From JBBQLG01 sp038327655 (lineage in GTDB: Bacteria; Bacteroidota; Bacteroidia; Cytophagales; Spirosomataceae), in NCBI GenBank assembly GCA_038327655.1, contig JBBQLG010000046.1, forward strand, positions 1-39,702: a stretch of DNA of 39,702 bases, written 5' to 3'. The translations under genes were made by a program, and so were the position numbers. Below are positions 25,278-31,978 of the stretch, piece after piece. Within the stretch, counting starts at the first letter, position 1; each line of letters opens with the position of its first letter. The notes below the pieces were generated by a model that did not search any database, was not told the origin of the DNA, and worked only from the letters and a program-made list of their open reading frames with translations.

Positions 25278-25613
25278 TTAATCTTGCTCAAAATAGAGTT
25301 GTCTTAGGTTTTCGGCCCGGCTCAATTCTCCGGCGGGCACTTTGTCCGTCTTTTTTACAAACCCGTGCGTCGCTATAACCAACGTTTGGGTAGCACCGCT
25401 TTTATCCCAAAAAGCCAGCAGCCGATACTGCAATCCATTGTACTTCGTTCTGAACTCCCAGATTGTCTCGGTTAGTTTTTTGAACAGTTTTGGGTCATTT
25501 AACACCCGTGCTTTGTCAATATTATACAGAATTTTGGTTCTCGCTTTCTCGTCAAGATCAACCAGAAACGCTCTGGCGTCTTCGAGAAACAACACGTCGA
25601 ATTTTATATCCAT
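25278..25613 (-). CDS. higB: RelE/ParE-superfamily toxin, HigB / phage Gp49-like
   Basis: 111 aa. MDIKFDVLFLEDARAFLVDL start, basic helix KARTKILYNIDKARVLND, LFKKLTETIWEFRTKYNGLQYRLLAFWD and LVIATHGFVKKTDKVPAGEL: the core pattern of the phage-derived Gp49-like/HigB toxins, with the strand EFRTKYNGLQYRLL and the late HGFVKKTDKVP motif that supplies catalytic basic residues. Members are ribosome-dependent mRNA endonucleases. First gene of a three-gene coupled operon toxin-antitoxin-SRA; AT-rich relative to its surroundings, as expected of a transferred cassette. Confidence 0.88.
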   Translation of the reverse strand: MDIKFDVLFLEDARAFLVDLDEKARTKILYNIDKARVLNDPKLFKKLTETIWEFRTKYNGLQYRLLAFWDKSGATQTLVIATHGFVKKTDKVPAGELSRAENLRQLYFEQD

Positions 25614-25647
25614 TGGTGGGTTAGTAACGAATCAAAAGGACAAATAA

Positions 25648-25665
25648 GTTTCCTTATATAGAAAC
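25648..25665 (-). promoter_or_regulatory. Candidate operator and promoter of the toxin/antitoxin/SRA operon
   Basis: GTTTCCTTATATAGAAAC has 5-bp inverted arms (GTTTC/GAAAC) with an 8-nt AT-rich centre. On the minus strand it sits between a TTG and a TATTTG spaced 18 nt apart, close to the -33/-7 arrangement, and 35 nt before the toxin ATG. Position and symmetry fit autorepression by the XRE protein. Confidence 0.4.
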
Positions 25666-25677
25666 AATCGAAAACAA

Positions 25678-25706
25678 AAGTGCCGGGGACTATATCTCCG
25701 GCACTT
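25678..25706 (-). terminator. Rho-independent terminator after the TIM-barrel isomerase gene
   Basis: AAGTGCCGG (25678-25686) pairs with CCGGCACTT (25698-25706) around an 11-nt loop. On the minus strand the stem is followed by TTTGTTTTCG. It lies 22 bp past the isomerase stop and just before the promoter of the TA cassette. Confidence 0.85.
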
Positions 25707-25727
25707 ATAAATCGGTTATTAAGCTTA

Positions 25728-26780
25728 CTATAAACCCAGCACCTTCTTATTAAACGCATCGTCCGCTCCGGTGCCGGCGAAGTCGTCGAAGGCGCGTTCG
25801 GTGACCCGGATGATGTGGCTCTCAATGAACGGAGCACCTTCGGCGGCTCCCTGCTCGGGGTGTTTCAGGGCACACTCCCACTCCAGCACCGCCCAGCGGT
25901 CGTAGTCGTACTGCGCCAGTTTGGAGAAGATGCCGCTGAAATCGACCTGCCCGTCGCCCAGCGACCGGAACCGCCCTGCCCGTTCCACCCAGCCCTGATA
26001 GCCGCCGTACACGCCCTGTTTGCCCGTTGGGTTAAACTCAGCGTCTTTCACGTGGTAGGCAAAAATGCGCTCGTGGTAGAAGTCGATAAATTGCAGGTAG
26101 TCCAGTTGTTGCAGTACGAAGTGGCTGGGATCGTAGTTGATACCGGCGCGGGGGTGGTTGCCCGTATGCTCCAGAAACATCTCGAACGTGATGCCATCGT
26201 GCAGGTCTTCGCCGGGGTGCAGTTCGTAGGCCAGATCGACACCGGCTTCGTCGTAGGCGTTCAGGATGGGGAGCCAGCGGTCGGCCAGTTCCTTAAAACC
26301 CGTCTCGACCAGACCCGCCGGGCGTTGCGGCCAGGGATACATAAACGGCCACAGCAAGGCCCCTGAAAACGTCGGGCTGGCCAGCAAACCGAGATTCTGG
26401 CTGGCTTTGGCGGTCATCAGCAACTGATCCGTCGCCCACGCCTGCTGATCTTTCGGTTTACCCGCCAGTTCCGCCGGGCCGAAGCCATCGAACATAGCGG
26501 CATAGGCCGGGTGAACGGCTACCAACTGCCCCTGCAAGTGGGTCGCCAGTTCGGTAATTTCCACGCCGATGTCGGACAGTTTACCTTTCAGTTCGTCGCA
26601 GTAGGTTTTGCTTTCCGACGCTTGCTTCAGGTCGATCATGCGCGGGTCCCAGGTTGGAATCTGAACACCGGTGTAGCCAAGTTCGGCCATGTAGCCAGCG
26701 ATGGATTCCAGCGAATTGAACGGGGCCGTATCGCCTAAAAATTGGGCCAGAAAGATGGCCGGGCCTTTCATTGTTTTCAT
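25728..26780 (-). CDS. Sugar phosphate isomerase/epimerase (IolE/xylose-isomerase-like TIM barrel)
   Basis: 350 aa. TIM-barrel AP-endonuclease-2-like family (PF01261): LGYTGVQIPTWDPRMID, ITELATHLQGQLVAVHPAY, VDLAYELHPGEDLHDG (metal-ligand Glu), GINYDPSHFVLQQLDY (Asp/His), FAYHVKDAEFNP (His), and DYDRWAVLEWECAL (last ligand Glu). All metal ligands of the fold are present. Proteins of this length accompany Gfo/Idh/MocA dehydrogenases in Bacteroidota sugar clusters and act on keto-sugars or inositol derivatives. The dehydrogenase at 27409 lies upstream on the same strand, separated from it by the DUF433/DUF5615 pair. No signal peptide. Confidence 0.85.
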   Translation of the reverse strand: MKTMKGPAIFLAQFLGDTAPFNSLESIAGYMAELGYTGVQIPTWDPRMIDLKQASESKTYCDELKGKLSDIGVEITELATHLQGQLVAVHPAYAAMFDGFGPAELAGKPKDQQAWATDQLLMTAKASQNLGLLASPTFSGALLWPFMYPWPQRPAGLVETGFKELADRWLPILNAYDEAGVDLAYELHPGEDLHDGITFEMFLEHTGNHPRAGINYDPSHFVLQQLDYLQFIDFYHERIFAYHVKDAEFNPTGKQGVYGGYQGWVERAGRFRSLGDGQVDFSGIFSKLAQYDYDRWAVLEWECALKHPEQGAAEGAPFIESHIIRVTERAFDDFAGTGADDAFNKKVLGL

Positions 26781-26792
26781 ATTTCCGAAGGG

Positions 26793-27146
26793 TTAGTAAT
26801 CCGTTGCCTGCTGATACACTAACAGGCAACCTTTATTTTGTCGATTAATAAACTCGATGAACTCACCGAGTCGGTTAGTGAACAGGTCAACGATAGCCTG
26901 GTTTTTAACATTTCCGGTACGCAGTCAGATGATCTTGGGCGGAAATCCTCTGACTGACCCAATCAATAGAATGTCTTTATCAAAGGTGACAATTACGTAA
27001 TTTTCGCGACGGGCATACTCCCAGATTATAAAATCATCGGCATTTAGCAGGCCCACTTCACGAACGCCAACCGTATCAGGCAGCAGTTCCTTGAGCTGTT
27101 TCACAACCCGGTACGAAATATTTTGATCGAACAGGAGACGTATCAT
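26793..27146 (-). pseudogene. DUF5615 PIN-like toxin gene interrupted by an in-frame TGA
   Basis: The frame opens at ATG 27146 (MIRLLFDQNISYRVVKQL) and shows the DUF5615 PIN-like pattern: LFDQNIS with the first acidic residue, VREVGLLNADDFIIWEYARR, and VIVTFDKDI. It stops at TGA (26925-26927, codon 74) right after GFPPKII. Reading on, the same frame continues LRTGNVKNQAIVDLF, then EFIEFINRQNKGCLLVYQ, and ends with TAA at 26793-26795. This is the expected remainder, giving about 117 residues, normal for the family. The stop replaces the Trp of the usual PPKIIWLRTGN motif, one G-to-A change. Coupled by ATGA overlap to the DUF433 gene. Likely an inactivated toxin. Confidence 0.85.
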
Positions 27147-27379
27147 GCTGCCATCAGCATCGTACCGTTATCCCGGTCAGCCGCAAACAACAAAGCAGCC
27201 TGAATGTCCTCCCGTGTCAACTCCGGGAAGTCTTCGATAATCTCCTCGGTTGTCATGCCGCGCCCAAGCCAACCTAAAATATCGCCGACGGTGATTCGCA
27301 TACCCCGAATGCAGGGCTTGCCACCCCGCTTGCCGGGTTCGATGGTGATAATCGTGTTGTACTTTGCCTGATACTGCAT
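27143..27379 (-). CDS. DUF433 antitoxin
   Basis: 78 aa from the ATG at 27379 (MQYQAKYNTIITIEPGKRGG). The DUF433 (PF04255) hallmark is clear: GGKPCIRGMRITVGDILGWL, GMTTEEIIEDFPELTREDIQ, AALLFAADRDN, a winged helix-turn-helix-like fold. DUF433 proteins pair with DUF5615 PIN-like toxins and are taken to be antitoxins and autorepressors. The gene precedes and overlaps the interrupted toxin by 4 nt. It lies between a dehydrogenase and an isomerase gene of the same orientation, suggesting the pair was inserted into an older operon. Confidence 0.9.
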   Translation of the reverse strand: MQYQAKYNTIITIEPGKRGGKPCIRGMRITVGDILGWLGRGMTTEEIIEDFPELTREDIQAALLFAADRDNGTMLMAA

Positions 27380-27385
27380 GATAGT

Positions 27386-27390
27386 CCTCC
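27386..27390 (-). promoter_or_regulatory. Strong Shine-Dalgarno sequence of the DUF433 gene
   Basis: On the minus strand GGAGG lies 6 nt before the ATG at 27379. Such a perfect site is unusual in this window, where most genes lack one, and fixes the start at 27379 rather than 27424. Confidence 0.6.
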
Positions 27391-27408
27391 GTTTTCGACC
27401 ATTAACGT

Positions 27409-28554
27409 TTATACCTCCACCCAACTCTGCCTGCGGTTGCTTTCCAGAATTTTCTCGCAGATGAGCAGTTCGCGGTAGCCGTCGGCAAAGGTCGGGAAGG
27501 TCGGATGTTCGGGCTGCTTACCGGTCTCAATGGCCGCATACACTTCCTTGAACAACTGTTTTGAGGTGTCGGGGAAGCCTTCGTTGTGGCCACCGGGAAA
27601 TGAGATCACCGACCGTACTTCGGGGTGTACCAGCGAGGGGTCGCGCATGAGCGACTCATTGTAGCCGTCACGGTTGCCGATCCATAGTTCGTTGGGAGCT
27701 TCGGAATTCCAGGCCACGGTTTTCTTCGCGCCCGAAATCTCTAATTTCATCTGGTTTTTACGCCCCGCCGATACCTGCGACACGGTGATAACCCCCCGGT
27801 TACCGTTGTCGAACCGCAGCAACACGTTGGCATGGTCTTCGGTATTGATGGCCACATCGGCATAATCCTCCGGTTGCAGCATCTTGCCCGAATACGTCTC
27901 AACCGGCTTTAGTGGCTTTTTGCGGGTTTTGTGAATGGTATTGAAATCGGCCATAACGGCGACCGTTTTCAGACCGGTGATGTATTCCAGAATGTCCATC
28001 AGGTGCGAACCAATATCGGCAATGGCCCGCGAATCACCCGATTTGTCCGGCTCCAGCCGCCAGTTGTAATCCGTTTCGTAAAACAGCCAGTCCTGCAAAT
28101 ACGACCCGATGACCGAATAAATATCGCCCAGTTCGCCTTTCTCGTGCATGGCTTTCATCTGACGGGCCAGCGGGTAGTACCGCAGGTTAAAATGCACGGC
28201 ATTCACCAGGCCGGTCTGTTTGGCCAGTGCCACCAGTTCTTCGGCTTCGGCGAGGTCTTTGGCCAGCGGCTTCTCACAGACGACGTGTTTTCCGGCCAGC
28301 AAAGCGGCTTTCGACTGCGAATAGTGGAGGAAGTTGGGTGTACAGATGTGGATGCTGGTAATATCATCCTGCTTCAGTAACTCCTCGAAGGTGTAGGATC
28401 GGGCGATACCGAGTTGGTCGGCTTTCTGACGAGCCAGTTCGGGCGTCACTTCGCACAGGGCGGCTACTTCAACATTGGGCAAGCGACGGAGGGCTTCGAT
28501 GTGCGCGGGTCCGATAAATCCGGTGCCGACGACACCTACCTGAATTTTTTGCAT
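27409..28554 (-). CDS. Gfo/Idh/MocA-family sugar dehydrogenase (first)
   Basis: 381 aa, no signal peptide. Rossmann NAD(P) motif VGVVGTGFIGPAHIEAL at 4-20, IHICTPNFLHYSQS, then HVVCEKPLAKDLAEAEEL with the catalytic-site EKP Lys, and the C-terminal alpha/beta domain with ADIGSHLMDILEYITGL (active-site Asp and His). It would oxidise a sugar or inositol hydroxyl, for example at C3 of a glycoside, with bound NAD(P). It lies 28 bp upstream of the DUF433 gene and in line with the isomerase at 25728, and is paralogous to the gene at 29147. Confidence 0.92.
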   Translation of the reverse strand: MQKIQVGVVGTGFIGPAHIEALRRLPNVEVAALCEVTPELARQKADQLGIARSYTFEELLKQDDITSIHICTPNFLHYSQSKAALLAGKHVVCEKPLAKDLAEAEELVALAKQTGLVNAVHFNLRYYPLARQMKAMHEKGELGDIYSVIGSYLQDWLFYETDYNWRLEPDKSGDSRAIADIGSHLMDILEYITGLKTVAVMADFNTIHKTRKKPLKPVETYSGKMLQPEDYADVAINTEDHANVLLRFDNGNRGVITVSQVSAGRKNQMKLEISGAKKTVAWNSEAPNELWIGNRDGYNESLMRDPSLVHPEVRSVISFPGGHNEGFPDTSKQLFKEVYAAIETGKQPEHPTFPTFADGYRELLICEKILESNRRQSWVEV

Positions 28555-28598
28555 GGGTAAAGGGAATGATTGAATGACAGAAGGATTGAATGATTGAA

Positions 28599-28973
28599 TT
28601 AGGGCTTCTTCCGGGATGGGGTGTTCTTGCGGGCGGAGGCAAAAATGGCTAATAACTCGGTAACTTCGGTTATCAAACCGGCCAACTTTGGCTCTGGTAA
28701 AATTTGTGCTTCTACCATTATTTCCAGCCAGAATAGTGACTCATCGGTTTCTTCAACAACGATGCTGAACTTGGCAAAGAATTCGGGCTGACTTCTGGCC
28801 CGGCATACTGCCCGGTAATTCGCAGCCATTGACGTAGAAGATCGTAAATACTGCTTCCCGATAATTCGGGCTTCTTCCGTTTTAGGCAGAGCCTGAAACA
28901 ACCGAATACTGCGCAGGGCAAAGTCTTTGGTACGCTTCTGCATTTGCTGAACAAACTCGATCTTATCCTGCAT
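28599..28973 (-). CDS. Four-helix-bundle (S23 / 23S rRNA intervening-sequence-type) protein
   Basis: 124 aa. Pattern of the four-helix bundle family (TIGR02436): FVQQMQKRTKDFALRSIRLF, LPKTEEARIIGKQYLRSSTS, MAANYRAVCRARSQPEFFAK, VVEETDESLFWLEIMVEAQI. Homologues were first noted as ORFs inside 23S rRNA intervening sequences and occur free in Bacteroidota and Cyanobacteria; function is unknown and mobility is suspected. Here the gene sits between two dehydrogenase genes and is bordered on both sides by ATTGAATGATTGA-type repeats (28565-28600 on one side, 28990-29146 on the other), consistent with a mobile unit. Confidence 0.85.
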   Translation of the reverse strand: MQDKIEFVQQMQKRTKDFALRSIRLFQALPKTEEARIIGKQYLRSSTSMAANYRAVCRARSQPEFFAKFSIVVEETDESLFWLEIMVEAQILPEPKLAGLITEVTELLAIFASARKNTPSRKKP

Positions 28974-29094
28974 GGTGGGGAGAGGTTAAATGATTGAGGG
29001 ATTGACTTTTTGAATGATTGAATAGGCTTGGGTAACAGAATTGAGTGCTGAATGACGGCAAGCAATGGAATGAGGATGGAGTTTAATTGAGCCC

Positions 29095-29142
29095 ATTCAA
29101 TCCCTCAATCATTCAATCCCTCAATCATTCAACCACTCAATC
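29095..29142. repeat. Three tandem 16-bp repeats next to the four-helix-bundle gene
   Basis: ATTCAATCCCTCAATC occurs twice exactly (29095-29110, 29111-29126), followed by a variant ATTCAACCACTCAATC (29127-29142). Each unit is itself two 8-nt half-repeats. The reverse-complement words (GATTGAGGGATTGA, TGAATGATTGAAT) recur at 28990-29025 and 28565-28600, so the S23-type gene lies between inverted clusters of the same motif. Confidence 0.85.
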
Positions 29143-29146
29143 CCCC

Positions 29147-30307
29147 TCATTCTAAAAATTTCGTCCACTTCTGGTCTGACTTATCCGACGCCAGAACCGT
29201 GTCGATGAAGGCTAAGCCGCGAACGCCCTCTTTGGTGCCGGGAAAGTCGAGGTGAATCGGGTCGGGCTGCTGACCGTTCAGGCGGGCGCGGAGGGTGAGC
29301 GCAAAGTTGCGGTAAATATTGGCAAACGCTTCCAGAAACGCTTCGGGGTGGCCCGCCGGGAGCCGCGTGTTAGCCTGCGCTTCGGGCGAGAGTTGCCCAA
29401 CGCCGGTGCGGATCAGCCGGGCACCCATCTCGTTGGTTTTGTAGATGAGCGTGTTTGGCTCCATCTGCCGCCACTCCAGCCCGCCCAGTTCGCCATACAC
29501 CCGGATCGACAGCGGATTTTCTTCGCCGTTGGCAATCTGACTGTTGGTGAGCAAACCCTTCGCCCCGTTCTCGAACCGGAGCAGCATATTGGCATCATCA
29601 TCGAGTTGGCGGCCTTCGACAAAAATCGAGAGGTCGGCGCAGAGTTCGGTGATCTTCAGACCGGTGACGTACTCAGCTAAATTTTCGGCGTGGGTACCAA
29701 TATCGCCAACGCCCCCGGCCGCTCCCGAACGGGTCGGGTCGGTGCGCCATTCGGCCTGTTTATTACTGCCCGTACCTTCGACCAGGGTCGCTAACCAACC
29801 CTGTGGATATTCGACAATCACCTTGCGGATATTGCCCAGCTTACCGGCTTTCACCATCGCGCGGGCTTCCTTCACCATTGGATAGCCGGTGTAATTATGG
29901 GTCAGACAGAAAATGAGGCCGGTTTCATCAACGATACGGGCCAACTGGTTGGCTTCGGCTAAATTCAGCGTCATCGGTTTATCGCAGACGACGTGGAACC
30001 CATTTTCGAGAGCCAGTTTTGCCGCCGGAAAGTGCATGTGGTTGGGCGTGACGATGGTGACGAAATCCATCCGGTCACCTTCGGGCAAGGCTTTCTCCGC
30101 CTGAATCATTTCCTCGAAGGAGCCATACACCCGGTTTTCGGGCAGGTACAGCGCGTAGCCGGTCTGGCGGGATTTTTCGGGATTCGAGCTGAAGGCTCCG
30201 CAGACGAGTTCGATTTCATTGTCCATCACGGCGGCCCGGCGATGGACCGCTCCAATGAAGGCATCGAGGCTGCCCCCAATCATGCCCATGCGCAATTTCC
30301 TGTGCAT
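29147..30307 (-). CDS. Gfo/Idh/MocA-family sugar dehydrogenase (second)
   Basis: 386 aa. MRKLRMGMIGGSLDAFIGAV-like Rossmann start (residues 3-22), FVTIVTPNHMHFPAAKLAL, HVVCDKPMTLNLAEANQL with the catalytic Lys in a DKP motif, and GGVGDIGTHAENLAEYVTGL supplying the active-site Asp/His. It differs from the paralogue at 27409 in using DKP rather than EKP and in a GGSLDAFIGAVHR nucleotide loop, so the two probably act on different hydroxyls or substrates. It is the first gene of the leftward sugar cluster and diverges from the MFS transporter gene. No signal peptide. Confidence 0.92.
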   Translation of the reverse strand: MHRKLRMGMIGGSLDAFIGAVHRRAAVMDNEIELVCGAFSSNPEKSRQTGYALYLPENRVYGSFEEMIQAEKALPEGDRMDFVTIVTPNHMHFPAAKLALENGFHVVCDKPMTLNLAEANQLARIVDETGLIFCLTHNYTGYPMVKEARAMVKAGKLGNIRKVIVEYPQGWLATLVEGTGSNKQAEWRTDPTRSGAAGGVGDIGTHAENLAEYVTGLKITELCADLSIFVEGRQLDDDANMLLRFENGAKGLLTNSQIANGEENPLSIRVYGELGGLEWRQMEPNTLIYKTNEMGARLIRTGVGQLSPEAQANTRLPAGHPEAFLEAFANIYRNFALTLRARLNGQQPDPIHLDFPGTKEGVRGLAFIDTVLASDKSDQKWTKFLE

Positions 30308-30327
30308 AACGTAAAATAGTTTGTGGT

Positions 30328-30414
30328 TCGTCGTTTGTGATGGTCGGCCGCTGCCGTTTGTAGTGTTCCGGCAGGCAAATACAAACGGTAGCGACCGACC
30401 GTCGCAAACGATGA
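30328..30414. repeat. Long imperfect inverted repeat between divergent sugar genes
   Basis: Arms 30328-30362 and 30380-30414 (35 nt each) pair with about 6 mismatches, including GGTCGGCCGCTGCCG against CGGTAGCGACCGACC, around a 17-nt loop. It lies in the 256-bp region between the dehydrogenase and the MFS gene, 20 bp before the dehydrogenase start. It may be a dispersed palindromic repeat. A role as transcript leader structure of the dehydrogenase is possible. The rest of the region (30415-30563) is AT-rich and carries the MFS promoter, not clearly recognisable. Confidence 0.7.
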
Positions 30415-30563
30415 ACTGGTTTAGTATGGCCGAAAATTAGCGGTTTTCCATTATTTTTCGGAAATTTTGCACAAATAGCCGACCGCCCACAGTAAATTTC
30501 AGGTAGTCCCGACGTTTATTTCCAGACATATTCATTCTCTTTAACCCTGTATTTATACGCCTT

Positions 30564-31832
30564 ATGAATGTAGCCATCAATCCTGTAGCCATCAATCGTA
30601 CGCGCCTGTTCAACGCTAGTTGCTTCGCACTCATCACCACCGCCATGGCCTTCGGCATCCGGGCTGGTGTATTAACCCAGTTAGGTAAAGAATTTAACCT
30701 GACGGCCGAGCAACTGGGCTATATCAACGCGATGGCCTTCCTCGGCTTTCCAATTGCCATGATTATCGGCGGGCCGCTCTACAATGCCTTGGGGCCAAAA
30801 CGGATCATCTGGGTCGCCTTTTTCACCCACGTGCTGGGGTTAGTGCTCACTATTTTCGCGGGCGGCTACTGGTCGCTGCTGATCTCCACATTTTTTGTTG
30901 GCTTTGGTAACGGTACGGTTGAAGCGGCCTGTAACCCCATGATTGCCGATATGTCGGATGGTAACCAGACGACTAAAATGCTGAGCCGTTTTCACATGTG
31001 GTTTCCGGGCGGTATTGTTATCGGTACGCTGGTATCCAAATTCATGACGGATGCCGGACTGGGCTGGCAGTTGCAGATTGGGTCTATCCTGATTCCGGCC
31101 GCTATTTACGCGGTTCTGTTCTTCGGACAGGCATTTCCGGCCAGCAAAGTAGAGGGAGCCGCGTCAACAGGCGAAAACTTCCGTACCATGCTCTCGCCGT
31201 TATACCTGTTCATGCTGGCCTGCATGGCCCTGACGGCTATTTCTGAGTTTGGCCCCGAGCAGTGGGTCGGCCCGATTCTGGGTAAAGCCGGTGCCAGTCC
31301 GATGGTTATTCTGGCCCTCGTAACGGGTCTGATGGCCGTTGGCCGCTACTTTGCCGGGCCAATTGTGCATCGGCTCAACCCGACGGGGGTGCTGCTGGGT
31401 TCATCTGTTTTCGCTACGCTGGGTATTTACCTGATGAGCAGTGCAACGGGGCCAATGGTATACGTATCAGCCGTGATTTTTGCGATCGGTGTATGCTACT
31501 TCTGGCCGACTATGATCGGTTTTGTGGCCGAATACATTCCCCGCGCCGGTGCCTTCGGGATGTCAATTATCGGCGGAATGGGCATGTTCTCGACGTCGAT
31601 TTTTCAGCCCATCATTGGTAGCTGGATTGACGGTGAAAAAGTAAAAGCAACTGCCCTGGGTGGTCTTACCAGCGATCAGGTTGACCTGGTAGCGGGACAG
31701 GCTACGCTGAGCCACATGGTGCTTTTTCCGGCTGTTTTGATCGTAGCCTTCAGCGGACTCTATTTCTTTATGCGCAACCGCAAGCCAACCCATGCCAATG
31801 ATGTGCTGGCCATGGAGCAGCCACAGTTGTAA
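30564..31832 (+). CDS. Major facilitator superfamily sugar or nucleoside transporter
   Basis: 422 aa with about 12 hydrophobic segments. The MFS loop 2-3 motif appears as GGPLYNALGPKRIIW (about 69-83), with GFGNGTVEAACNPMIADM in TM4 and FHMWFPGGIVIGTLVS in TM5, a pattern common in Bacteroidota MFS porters of sugar catabolic loci. A central cytoplasmic loop (EGAASTGENFRTML) divides two six-helix halves. It should import the substrate, probably proton-coupled, for the divergent Gfo/Idh/MocA cluster. The transcript ends at the hairpin at 31889. Substrate not determinable. Confidence 0.88.
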   Translation: MNVAINPVAINRTRLFNASCFALITTAMAFGIRAGVLTQLGKEFNLTAEQLGYINAMAFLGFPIAMIIGGPLYNALGPKRIIWVAFFTHVLGLVLTIFAGGYWSLLISTFFVGFGNGTVEAACNPMIADMSDGNQTTKMLSRFHMWFPGGIVIGTLVSKFMTDAGLGWQLQIGSILIPAAIYAVLFFGQAFPASKVEGAASTGENFRTMLSPLYLFMLACMALTAISEFGPEQWVGPILGKAGASPMVILALVTGLMAVGRYFAGPIVHRLNPTGVLLGSSVFATLGIYLMSSATGPMVYVSAVIFAIGVCYFWPTMIGFVAEYIPRAGAFGMSIIGGMGMFSTSIFQPIIGSWIDGEKVKATALGGLTSDQVDLVAGQATLSHMVLFPAVLIVAFSGLYFFMRNRKPTHANDVLAMEQPQL

Positions 31833-31888
31833 ACAAAGATGAATGACCCCAAACAACCGCAGGAGGGAGTTGGGGCTTTCCGATCTGC

Positions 31889-31922
31889 AAAAAGGCAGCC
31901 TCTGCACGGGGGCTGCCTTTTT
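31889..31922 (+). terminator. Rho-independent terminator after the MFS gene
   Basis: AAAAAGGCAGCC (31889-31900) pairs with GGCTGCCTTTTT (31911-31922) across a 10-nt loop; the 3' arm ends in TTTTT. Immediately after it TATTTTTG (31925-31932) is a possible -7 box for the protease gene at 31979. Confidence 0.88.
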
Positions 31923-31978
31923 CGTATTTTTGCCGGCAGCGGCCGACCGTCCGGCACACCCTCTTTACGTAACTGCCC

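Noticed and set aside
29095..29142. Possible CRISPR array
   Set aside because: The 16-bp units are directly adjacent with no spacers, and no cas gene is in the window; it is a simple tandem repeat.
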